A stretch of 64,000 bases of DNA, from contig CM060990.1 of NCBI GenBank assembly GCA_030765065.1, forward strand, positions 674,652,118-674,716,117, given 5' to 3'. The DNA is from Deroplatys truncata. Taxonomy: Eukaryota > Arthropoda > Insecta > Mantodea > Mantidae. Both the position numbers and the translations under genes were made by a program. Positions 54,036 through 64,000 of the stretch are shown piece after piece. The first letter of the stretch is position 1; every line of letters starts with the position of its first letter. The notes below the pieces were generated by a model that saw only the letters and a list, made by a program, of their open reading frames with translations, made no database searches and was not told where the DNA came from.

Positions 54036-55211
54036 GCTTTCAAGTCTAGCCCTCCTATTCCCTATCTCTCCTGTATATAAGTCCATATTCCTACTGCTAC
54101 ACTACCTGTCTAGCCTAACACCTCTTCTCCTGTTCCTATACCTCTCATATAAACCATACTCTATTCCTCTAGCTCTGTCTAGCCTAACGCCTCTCTCGTT
54201 TACCCATGACTCTCACATAAACCATACTCTGCTCCTCGACCTCTGTCTAGTCTAACTCCTCTCCTCGTTTTCCTATACCACTCATATAAACCATACATTA
54301 CTCAGCATCTGTCTAGCCTAACACCTCCCCTCGTTTTCCTATACCTCCCATATAAACGTATACTCTAATCCTCAAACAATGTCTAGACTAGCACCTCCCC
54401 TCGTATTCCCTATCTTTCTCATATAAAGCGCACTCCCCCTCCTACCACTGTCTAGCCTAGCATCGACCCTCGTATTCCCTATCTCTCGCATATAAACGCC
54501 TACTCCATCATTAAAAACTCCTATACTAGCACCTCTCCTCGGTTCGCTAATCGCTCATATTCTACCCTTCAAGTCCTGTTTAGTATAGCATCTTTCCTTG
54601 TATTCCCTATCTCTCTCGTATAAAGCATATCCCTCCCTCCTTTAGCATCTGACTAGCCTAGCATCAGCCCTGGTATTCCCTATCTCTCCTGTATATAAGT
54701 CCATATTCCTACTGCTACACTACCTGTCTAGCCTAACACCTCTTCTCCTGTTCCTATACCTCTCATATAAACCATACTCTACTCCTCGACTTCTGTCTAG
54801 CCTAACACCTTTCCTCGTTTTCCTATATCTCTCACATAAACCATACTCTGCTCCTCGACCTCTGTCTAGTCTAACTCCTCTCCTCGTTTTCCTATACCAC
54901 TCATATAAACCATGCACTACGTTTCAAGCCTCTGTCTAGTCTAACACCTCCCCTCGTTTTCCTATACCTCTCATATAAACTATACTCTACTCAGCCTCTG
55001 TCTAGCCTAGCACCTCCCCTCGTATTCCCTATCTTTCTCATATAAAGCGCACTCCCCTCCTACCACTGTCTAGCCTAGCGTCAGTCCTCGTATTCCCTAT
55101 CTCGCCCATATAAACGCATTTTCCTCCTTGAACCGTCGCATCTAGCCTCGTTTTCCCTATCCTTTCCCATATAAACGCAAAAAACTGCGCTCGATCTCTC
55201 CTATATATCCT
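54036..55211. repeat. Terminal tandem repeats, right arm
   Basis: Mirror of 38,160-39,335. The 65-codon frames here are repeat-derived. Confidence 0.9.
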
Positions 55212-55214
55212 ACT

Positions 55215-55220
55215 GATGTG
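55215..55220. repeat. 6-bp target duplication, right copy
   Basis: GATGTG directly after CCTACT; pairs with 38,151-38,156. Confidence 0.93.
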
Positions 55221-56097
55221 TGAACTGGTGCATTGTCTTGATGAAACAAAACTTTCTTTTTCGCTAAATGCGGCCGTTTTTTGCTTGATTTCATCATTCA
55301 AACGCTGCAATAAGTTTATATAATACTCGCCATTGATTGCTTTTCCTTTTTGAAGATAATCAATGAAAATTATCCCACACGCATTCCAAAAAACTGACGC
55401 CATGACCTTGCCTGCAGATGGAACTGTCTTCGCTTTCTTTGGAACCGATTCTCCCCTTTCAATCCACTGTTTTGACTGTGAAGAGATGGACCCATGTTTC
55501 ATCCATGGTTATGAATCGACGCAAAAACCCGGCTTTATTGCAGCGAAACATCGCCAAACACTCGACTGAAACATCCTCAAGACGCTGCTTTTGTTCCATT
55601 GTGAGTAAACGCGGCACCCATCTTGCGCACAGATTTCTCATGTCTAAATTTTCAGCTAGTGCGATCTTCAGCACTTTTTGAATTGTCTACGATATCTGCT
55701 ATCTCGCGCACTTTCAGCCGACGGTCAACCAATACCATTTTGTGGATTTTCTTCACAATTTCTGGCGTGGGCATCTCATTTGTTCGATCACTGCGATGTT
55801 CGTCTTGGCAGCTCGTACGGCCTCGCTTAAACTCTGCCACCCAATATTTTACTGTTGTAAACGAAGGAGCAGACTCCCCCAGAGTATAATCTAGCTCAGC
55901 TTTAATATTAGTTGGACTAAGAGCTTTCAAATGAAAGTCTTGAATCACATAACGATGGCCAGTTTTATCCATGCTTATAAATTCGCTGAGAGAGTTCACT
56001 ATAAATGGCTGCCAAACAATTACTAAACAACGTAGCATCGTCAAACTTCAAACTTAAGCTTTATAAGGTCGATACTTTCTATCATAGTCATTTGTTT
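55215..56097 (-). pseudogene. mariner element, 5' part (right of the palindromic element)
   Basis: Minus-strand mariner transposase. The start is taken at MDKTGHRYVI (about 55,966), because the preceding 26 in-frame residues are leader-like. The helix-turn-helix region contains ESAPSFTTVKYWVAEFKRGR. The first catalytic Asp is in FITMDETWVH (about 55,488). The second is in HQDNAPVHT (about 55,230), directly beside the insertion. At least two frameshifts break the gene between start and insertion (near 55,660 and in the 55,470-55,500 and 55,240 regions). The right terminal repeat near 56,070-56,097 is decayed (it keeps the end TCGACC). Confidence 0.82.
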
Positions 56098-57049
56098 GAA
56101 ACAGCAACCGCTATATATACGTCAGGTATCTGAGGTTTTGTTTGTGAGTTATACGTTTACACACACACACACACACTTAAACAAACTTTACAACCAGTTG
56201 TGCCTTTGTCATTGGATTCCCATAAACACGTTCCTTGATAATAATTCTGAAGTCTCGGAGCTTAATAAGTACCACAACAGACGTCTTCGTCGTCGTTTCT
56301 AACGCTCCCCTTATGGCCTATGACCCTTGAGGGCTACCTCATTTCACCAAGCGATGACTGGACTCATTTCTGAGGTGGAGGCACCCAACGGGCGGAATCT
56401 GTTGCCTCCGACGGTAGGGTGATGATGAGGATGGCAGTTGAATGAGAGGACCCACAGCATTTACCGTGGAATCCCAACCACGGTGGGTCCTGGGGACACT
56501 TCACATAAGTCAGAGGTGAAGGGGTGAATAGGACCAACTTAAAATCGCCACTCCGGAGCCGGGAAGAAACCACAGAGCTATCCTGCCGACCTATAGATGT
56601 GGTTTGTGACAAAAACTAAAAGGAATTCAGAATGATATTTTCGCTAAAAGTATATCATGCAGATAAGTTAGGTTTAACTTTGTTTTATCTTACCGGGGCC
56701 TCGCCAAATCTTTGGGATCTCCTTAACCGTAGGTAGCATTTTAGGAAAAGGTGAGTTTTCGACTGTGTTTACTATTGTGGAAATATTCAAGCACTGGTTT
56801 GTCCATCTGTACGCGTGAAAAAATGTTTGTAAGTAGATAAGATTGTATTAAATGTAAGTTTCGGAAAAATACAATAAGTATAAAAATCCGTTAAATGAAA
56901 TACGAAATTAATATTGTTTATAGGGAGAACCTCCGAAAAGATTGTGATCCTTGGAATTATATTCCCAGATATTTAGAACACTTATTATCACCTCTACAGC
57001 ATTATTTTCACCACATAACTAACATGCATGGACTTTTTCTAGGATATAC
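56098..57049. other. Unassigned sequence with a possible dispersed repeat
   Basis: A short (AC)n tract lies at 56,158-56,176. 56,330-56,600 is GC-richer than its surroundings (GGAGGCACCCAACGGGCGG; CACGGTGGGTCCTGGGGACA), with an 82-codon frame on the minus strand. It resembles a dispersed repeat more than a gene, but no second copy is in the window. The remainder is AT-rich with nothing recognised. Confidence 0.4.
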
Positions 57050-60000
57050 TCTATTTTTTCCTTTTTAATTTCTACACTACATGTAGTAATTAGGGAAAGT
57101 ATTGCATTCCACACGAAAATTTGATATCAAGTTTTCACTGGAAATACGTGTTTTAAAGGCCGTCTGAAATAAAAAAAGCATTTTTAGAAAAAGGCCCGAA
57201 TGGGAGTATGTGTGACAGTGAACAGCATAACTCAAAACGAAAAGTCGTAAAAATGACAAACTTAGTATTTAAGTTAATTATATTTCAAATATGTGACACG
57301 AAGGCTTTCAAGAAAATTCCCTCATACCAGACTACCCTTTAGATGTAATATTTTTCGAAAATTTAGGTTTTCTTCAAAATGCATCTAAAGATTATGATTG
57401 AAATATCATTTATTTAAGATATTTTATCAACAAACAAAACGTATCTCTTGGATTTCCTGGGAAAATGCCCGAAAGTCCTGTCCTTTCTGAATGATATTTG
57501 AATAACTGGTAAACCGTAAGGCATAGACGAAATTTTTGTACACAAAAACTGTAGACCTCGCTAAAACACACAATTTATGTCAGATACTTTTTTGTGGAAT
57601 GAAGCATTTCCGAGATATTCGTTGTTTTTTTTTTTTTTAGATATATGGTGATCAAGCGTTTCTAGAAATAGTATCACAAGACAAGAGAAGGTCATGTACG
57701 TGTATCACACAAGATGTTTTTTACTTTCTTTACTACGTATAGTAGGTAGGGGAAGTATTGCATCCCACCCATAATTTCGATACCGAGATTTCACCGGAAG
57801 TACATGCTTTGAGGACCCCTAAATTCAAAAGAAAAACCACTTTTAGAAAAACATCCGTGTTGTGTATGTGCCTGTGTGTCTGGAACAGCATAACTCAAAA
57901 AACAAAGCTCGGATAAATACGAAACTCGGTATTTAGTTTCAGCATCTTACAGATATACGACACAGGAAACTTCAAGGAAATACCCCACCCCTGACTACTC
58001 TTTACATGGAACTTTTTCGAAACTTTTGATTAAAATATAAATGTAATGTAAAATATAATGTATTTAATATATTTTCTTGACAAACAAAATGTATATCTTC
58101 AATTTCTTGGGAATATGCCCAAAAGTCCTGATCATTCTGAATGATATTTGCATAACTGCTAAACCGTAAGAGATAGACGAGATTTTCTACACGAAAGATA
58201 TTAAGCACGCTAAAACACACAATTTATGTCACATGCTTTTTTGTGGAATGAACCATTTCCGAAATATTCGTTTCCTTTTTTAGATATACGGTGAACAACC
58301 GTTTGTAAAAATAGTATTATAGGAGTAAAAAAGGCCATGTGTGTGTAACACATCAGATTTTTTTACTTTCTTAGCTACATATAATAGGTAGGGGAAGTAC
58401 TGCATCCCATCCGAAATTTTTATACCGAGATTTCACCGGAAATTCATGTTTAGAAGCCCCCTAAATCTAGAGAAGGTCACTTTTAGAAAATGATCCGTGC
58501 CTGTGTATGTGCTGTTGTGTGACTTTGAACAGAATAACTCGAAAATGAAAAGTCGAATAAATACCAAACTTGGTAATTAGATTTAGCATCTTTGAGAGAT
58601 ACGACAAGAATATCTTAAAGGAAATTCCCCTACCCCAGGGTACCTTTACTTGTAGAAGTTTTTGAAAATTTTGTTTTTTTAAAAAATTGCGATAACAGTT
58701 TTGATCAAAATATAATATAGCTAAGATATTTTCCTGACAAAAAAATGTACCTATATTTTGAATTTCGTGCGCATGTGCCCAGAATCCTGAACTTTCTGAA
58801 TGATATTTGATTAAGTGGTAAACCGTAAGAGATAGACGAATTTTTCTACACAAAAATTGTTGAGCTCGCTAAAACACACAACATATGTGAGAGAGTTTTT
58901 AGTGGAATGAACCATTTCCGAGATATTCGTTGTTTTTTATTTGAATTTTCCAATACTTATACTTTATTTTCAAATTGAATTCGTTATTCGATTTTTTTGT
59001 CCTGAACATGCAAAAAGAATGAAATTCTCTACATAGAAATCAGGCCTTAAAATATATGACCTTTGTTTGAAACGTATAATATCCCCTTGTACCCACAAGA
59101 TATTTGGCAATAATATAGATGTGGATCAAGCGTATGTAAAAATAGTACTGCAAGAAAACAGAAAGTCATGTGATGTAACATATGAGATATTGTTTTGTTT
59201 TCTTTACTACGTTTAGTAGGTCGGGGAAGTTTTGCATTCCACCCAAAATTTCCATACCGAGATTTCACCTGAAATACATGTTTATAGACCCCTGAATCTA
59301 AACAAGGCACTTTTTGAAAAAGGTCCGTGCGTGTGTGCGTGTTCTTGTGTGACTTTAAACAGAATAACTCAAAAATGAAAACTCGAATAAATACCAAACT
59401 TGGTAATTAGATTCAGCATCTTTGAGAGATACGACAAGAATATCTTAAAGGAAATTCTCTTACCCCAGACTACCCTTTACTTGTAGCATTATTTGAAAAT
59501 TTTGTTTTTTTTAAAGAATTGCGATAACAATTTTGATCAACATATAATATATTTAAGATATTTTCTTGACAAACAAAATGTATATCTTGAATTTTGTGCG
59601 AATATGCCCAAAAGTCCTGATCTTTCTGAATGATATTTAAATAACTGCTAAACCGTAAGAGATAGATGAGCACGCTAAAAGACACAATTTATGTCAGATA
59701 GTTTTTTGTGGAATGAACCATTTCCAGATGTATTCGTTGTTTGTTTATTTGAATTTTCCAATACTTATACTTTTTCCTAAATGAAATTCGTTATTGGTTT
59801 TTACTTCTTTTTTTTTGTCCTGAACATGCAACGAGAATGAAATTCTCCACATAGAATTCAGGTCTTAAGAGATTTGGCCATTGCTTAAAGTCTAGCATAT
59901 TCCCCTTGTACCGACAAGAAGGTTGGCAATAATATAGATGTGGAACATGCGTTTGTAGAAATAGTATTGTAAGAGTATACAAAAGACATGTGAGTGTAAT

Positions 60001-62342
60001 GCATCAGCTTTTTTTGCTTTCTTTACTACGTACAGTAGGTAGGGGAAGTATTGCATCCCATCCAAATTTTCGATACCGAGATTTCACCGGAAATACATGT
60101 TTTGAGGCCCCCTGAATCTAGAAAAAGTGACTTTAACAGTGGTTCTTGCGTGGGTGTGTGCTCTTCTGTGACTTTGACAGAAGTGGAATAAATACCAAAC
60201 TTGGTATTTAGGTTCAGCATCTTTGAGAGATACGAGTACAACAAGAATATCTTCAAGGAAATTCCCCTACCCCAGACTACCGTTTACCCGCAGAATTTTT
60301 TAAAAACTTCGTTTTTTTCAAAAATGGCTATAACGATTTTGATTAAAATATCATATATTAAAGATATATTCTTGACAAATAAAATTTATACCTTGAATTT
60401 CCTGGGAATGTGCCCAAAATTCGGATCTATCTGAATGATTTTTGTACAACTGGTAAGCCGCAACACATAGGCGAATTTTTTCTACACAAAAAAGTAGAGT
60501 TGGCTAAAACACATAATTTATGTCTCATACTTTTCTGTGGAATGAACCATTTCCGATATATTCGTTGCCTTTTTTTAGATATATGGTGAACCAGCGTTTG
60601 TAAAAAATGTATTACAAGTGTAGAGAAGGCCAGGTGCGTGTAACACATACGATTTTTTTTACTTTCTTTACTAGGTACGTATAATAGAAAAGGGAAGTAT
60701 TACATCCCACCCAAAACTTCGATACCGAGATTTCACCGGAAATACATGTTTTTAGGCTCCCTGAATCCAAAAAAAGCACTTTCCAATACTTATATTTTTT
60801 CTCAAAGCGTACTCTTTATTCGTTTTGTTTTTGTTTTTTTATGCCTTCGACATACAAAAAGTTGATATACATAATACTCCACATAGCATCCAGCTCTTCT
60901 GATATTTGACTATCCCTTATAGCCTATATTACAGAGTAGAAAAAACTTATGTGATTGTAACACATCAGATTTGTTTACTATTGTCTACTGTGAATGGTAA
61001 GTAGGAAGTATTGCATTCCACCCAAGATTTAGATACGGTGATTTCAAATGAAATGCATGTTTTGAGCCCCTGAATTCAAAAAGACATTTTTATAAAATGC
61101 CCTTTTGTGTGTCTGTGTGTGAACACATAACTCAAAAATGATAATTCGGATAAACGCTGAACTCGGTATTTCGGATCGGCATCTTCCAAAGATGAGACAT
61201 GCAAATTTTCAAGAAAATATCCACAAACCAGACCACACTTCCCATGGAACATTTTTCGAAAAGTTCGATTTTTTAAAAAATGGCAACAACGATTTTGAAT
61301 AAAAATCATAGGTATACGAGTATTTAACCTACTTTCATGGAAAATTAAACGAGCATCTTCAATTTTCTGAGAATGTCCCCAAAAGTGCTCTTCATTCGGA
61401 ATAACTTTTGCATAACTGGTAAACCGTAAGAGATAGAAAAACGTTTACTACACAAAAGGTATGGATCTCGTTGAAATATAATTCATGTCAAATACAATTT
61501 TTTTGTGGAGTGTACCAGTTACGAGATATTCCTTGCTGTTTATTTTAATTTTCAGATACTTATATCTTTTCCCAAATGGAATTCATTATTTGTTCTTTTT
61601 TGTCCTGAAGATCACCCTGTGTGTCTTTGAACAGCATAACTCAAAAAGTAGAAGTCGGATAAATAACATATTTGATATTGTTCTCCACTACGTATATGTA
61701 GGGTTATTATGGCATTCCACCCAAAAAACTGGATTTAATCGGAATCACATGCTTTGAGAACCCCTGAATCTAGATAGGAGTTTTTAGAAGATGGTCCTTG
61801 TGTGTGCCTGTATGTGAACAGATATCTCAAAAACGAAAGGTCGGATTAATACCAAACCTAGTACTTAGGTTCAGCATTCTTCAAAGATACGAAACGAAGA
61901 TTTTCAAGAAAATCCACCACAGCAGACAGCTGTTTACAGGCAACTTTTTCCTAAATGTTGGTCTTCTGAAAATGGCTCTAAAGTTTTTTATTAAAGTATC
62001 ATATATTTAAGATATTTTCAAGACTAAGAACGTAAATAAACAATTTTCTGGAAATATCCCTAATGTGCTCTTCTTTATGAATGACTTTTGAGTAACTAGT
62101 AAACCGTAAGAGATAGATGAATTTTTTCTGCACAAAATATGTAGAGCTCGTTAAAACAAAAAATTCCTGTTGTACACTTTTTTGTGGGATGAACGATTTT
62201 CGAGATATACCTTGTTATTTGTTTGATTTTTCCAATGCTTATACTTTTCTCAAATATGAATTCATTATTCGTGTTTGATAAGCCCTGGACATGCAAAGAG
62301 AATGAAATGATCCACACAGGAACAAGCTCTTAAAGTATTTGA

Positions 62343-63140
62343 CTACATTTATTACAAACATGGAAATTCATGAGATAAACACTAGACAAAAGGGTAACAT
62401 CCATCATCCCATTGCAAAGCTTTCTTGCTTCCAGAAAGGTGTATATTACGAGACCATAAAAATATTTAATACTCTCCCTAATGATCTTAAGAGAAAAGTT
62501 GACAATTGCAATGTCTTTAAAACTGCTGTTAAAGAGTACCTATGCTCAAAAGCATATTATTCTGTACACGATTATTTGAATGACAAATTATCGTGATGAT
62601 AATACTTATATAGCTCTGTAAGTAGTATTAGTAAATATTAATGACAATTGCCAGTCATATTTGATGCCTGCTCTAGAATTAATGAAGCTATTTAAATGTA
62701 TATTAAGAACTGACAGTAAATGCTATGCATTACAAATCAAATAGAACAAAATGATCAGACGAACAAAGGTAAAATCCTAGTGAATGTTAAAATAACTGTT
62801 CTTGCCTATATGTATGTTCACCTTATAACAGTAAGGAGGTATTCAACTCTGTACAAAATTACACTTGTTTTGCTTCATTTTGTGTATAATATGTCCTTAT
62901 TTTATTTTAAATGTTCTGTATACTGTGTAATATTTATGTATATATGTAACTTTATTGTACATTTCCTTGACACGCATATAGTATGTGTCTATTTTATTTC
63001 AAATGTTCCATATTCTGTGTAATATTTATGTTTATATGTAATTTTTGTACATTTCCTTGACATGTTCTATGTTCACCAGCCTTTACGGCTGCTAGTGAAC
63101 TCACAGAATACAATCTAATCTAATCTAATCTAATCTATTG
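62343..63140 (+). mobile_element. 5'-truncated jockey-like LINE with (AATCT)n tail, in satellite
   Basis: Nearly identical to the 3' part of the LINE at 22,444-23,525. It starts within the C-terminal coding part (FITNMEIHEINTRQKGN), has its stop at 62,596 after NDKLS, a ~520-bp 3' UTR and the same AATCT tail (63,111-63,137). It is inserted inside a satellite unit (the unit resumes with GCTTAAAGCCTACTATATTC). The remaining frame has no break, so the insertion is young. Confidence 0.88.
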
Positions 63141-63436
63141 CTTAAAGCCTACTATATTCCCCTTGTACCTACAAGAAAATTGGCAATAAGATTCTGCAAA
63201 TTTGTATATCGATTAACATGAAGTAGACGGAGAATAAGCGTTTGTGAAAATAGCTTTACTAAAGTTGAGAAAGTCATGTGAGTGTAACACATCATATTTT
63301 TTAATTTCTCTACTACGTATAGTAAGTAGGATATGTATTGCATTCCACCCGAAAAATTCGACACCTCGATTTCACCGGAAATGGATGTTTTGAGACTCCT
63401 GAATCCTAAAAAGGCACTTTTAGATAGGATTCTTGT

Positions 63437-63459
63437 ATATGTGTGTGTGTGTGTGTGTT
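63437..63459. repeat. (GT)n microsatellite
   Basis: A short GT run within a satellite unit. Confidence 0.9.
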
Positions 63460-64000
63460 AGGTGGGATAACTCAAACGAACAGCCAGATAAATATCAAAC
63501 TTGGTATTGGAGTTCAGTAATTTCCGGAGATACACACGAGGCTTTTTAGAAAAATCCCCCCAACCCAGACTACCCTTTATATACAACATTTTTCGAAAAT
63601 TTTGGTTTTCTCAAAAATGGCACTAACGATTTTCATTAAAATATATATTTAAGATATTTTCATGACAAATAAAATTTATATCTTCAATTTGCTGGGAATG
63701 TGCCAAAAAGTCCTGATCATTCTGAATGATTTTTGCATACTCGTAAACCATAACAGACGAAATTTTTCTTACAAAAAATGTAGAGCTCGCTAAAACATAG
63801 GATTTATGCCAGATCCTTTTTTTTTGCGATTAACAATTTCGGAGATATTCGTTGTTTTTGTTTGGATTATCAATACTTACACTTTTCTCAAATGGGAATT
63901 CGTTATTCGCTTTGTCCTGGACATGCAAAGAGAATGAAATGCTCCACATAGCAACCAGCTCTTAAAAGACTACCGCTTACAGTCTACCATATTCCCGATG

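Larger units (their letters stand above)
38157..55214. mobile_element. Palindromic Polinton-like element, PolB only
   Basis: A 17,058-bp element inserted in a mariner. Polinton hallmarks are the 6-bp target duplication GATGTG, the 5'-AG termini (AGTAGGATATATAGG...) and a protein-primed-type PolB. Unusually, the left arm 38,157-46,650 and right arm 46,721-55,214 are each 8,494 bp and are reverse complements of one another, wherever compared without a difference, leaving a 70-bp spacer. Each arm carries, from the end inward, ~70-bp tandem repeats, a GGGAAAA repeat block, a second repeat block, the PolB gene, its promoter and a ~417-bp repeat block. No integrase, packaging ATPase, protease or capsid genes are seen. 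It looks whole as an insertion and very young. It was probably mobilised in trans. Confidence 0.9.
57050..63999. repeat. Diverged satellite-like tandem array
   Basis: A head-to-tail array of about nine units, running off the right edge. The landmark AGTAGGTAGGGGAAGTATTG-like block recurs near 57,080, 57,745, 58,385, 59,215, 60,035, 60,675, 61,000, 61,695 and 63,320. Two unit lengths occur: ~650 bp, and ~820 bp with an extra ~170-bp segment (TTTTGTCCTGAACATGCAA...). One unit (60,675-61,000) is shortened to ~320 bp. Other constant blocks are CGAGATTTCACCGGAAATAC, GTAAACCGTAAGAGATAGA and GAACCATTTCCGAGATATTC. The many short frames (60-130 codons, mostly minus strand) follow the repeat and are not genes. 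Divergence is considerable, so it is old. Confidence 0.88.

Noticed and set aside
38157-55214. Explanation of the palindrome as an assembly error
   Set aside because: Not fully excluded, but the 6-bp target duplication, split mariner and asymmetric spacer are hard to produce by a mis-join; kept as the main test in the finding.
58467-60256. Series of similar 70-130-codon minus-strand frames resembling a gene family
   Set aside because: They recur with the satellite period and change frame between units; repeat conservation explains them.

Overview
This is eukaryotic DNA, most likely from an arthropod (probably an insect). It contains no rRNA, no free-standing tRNA gene, no bacterial operon structure and no recognisable host gene. 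It is AT-rich and almost wholly built of transposable elements, many inserted into one another: Tc1/mariner elements, hAT-like and other terminal-inverted-repeat elements, 5'-truncated LINEs, several tRNA-derived SINE families, a diverged satellite-like array, and virus-like fossils carrying protein-primed family B DNA polymerase (PolB) genes. The SINE, mariner and DUF4817-type transposase sequences resemble those common in insect genomes, but the species cannot be named from the window alone.

Layout. 0-12 kb: a Tc1-derived deletion element, tRNA-type SINEs, an inverted-repeat element interrupted by a short hAT with a clean 8-bp target duplication, a 333-bp tandem duplication, a near-complete mariner sitting inside another inverted-repeat element, and a small Myb/SANT-like reading frame. 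12-25 kb: two old, decayed PolB fossils (minus strand), each split by later insertions; the second holds a three-deep nest (hAT-like element > Tc1-derived element > LINE). 25-37.8 kb: a 5'-truncated LINE, an inverted-repeat element split by a SINE, transposase remnants, more SINEs, and a virus-like stretch with a matrixin/hemopexin metalloprotease fossil. 37.8-56.1 kb: a mariner split by a 17,058-bp palindromic Polinton-like element. 57-64 kb: a tandem array of roughly 650-820-bp units, interrupted by a LINE copy.

The outstanding object is the element at 38,157-55,214. By its ends it is Polinton-like (6-bp target duplication GATGTG, termini AGTAGG...CCTACT), but essentially the whole element is one inverted repeat: two arms of exactly 8,494 bp around a 70-bp spacer. 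Each arm carries one intact 1,217-residue PolB gene, transcribed away from the centre, with its own TATA box and initiator. No integrase, ATPase, protease or capsid gene is seen. It looks like a PolB-only palindromic derivative that would have depended on other copies for integration. The arms look identical, so it is either very young or homogenised by copying one arm from the other.
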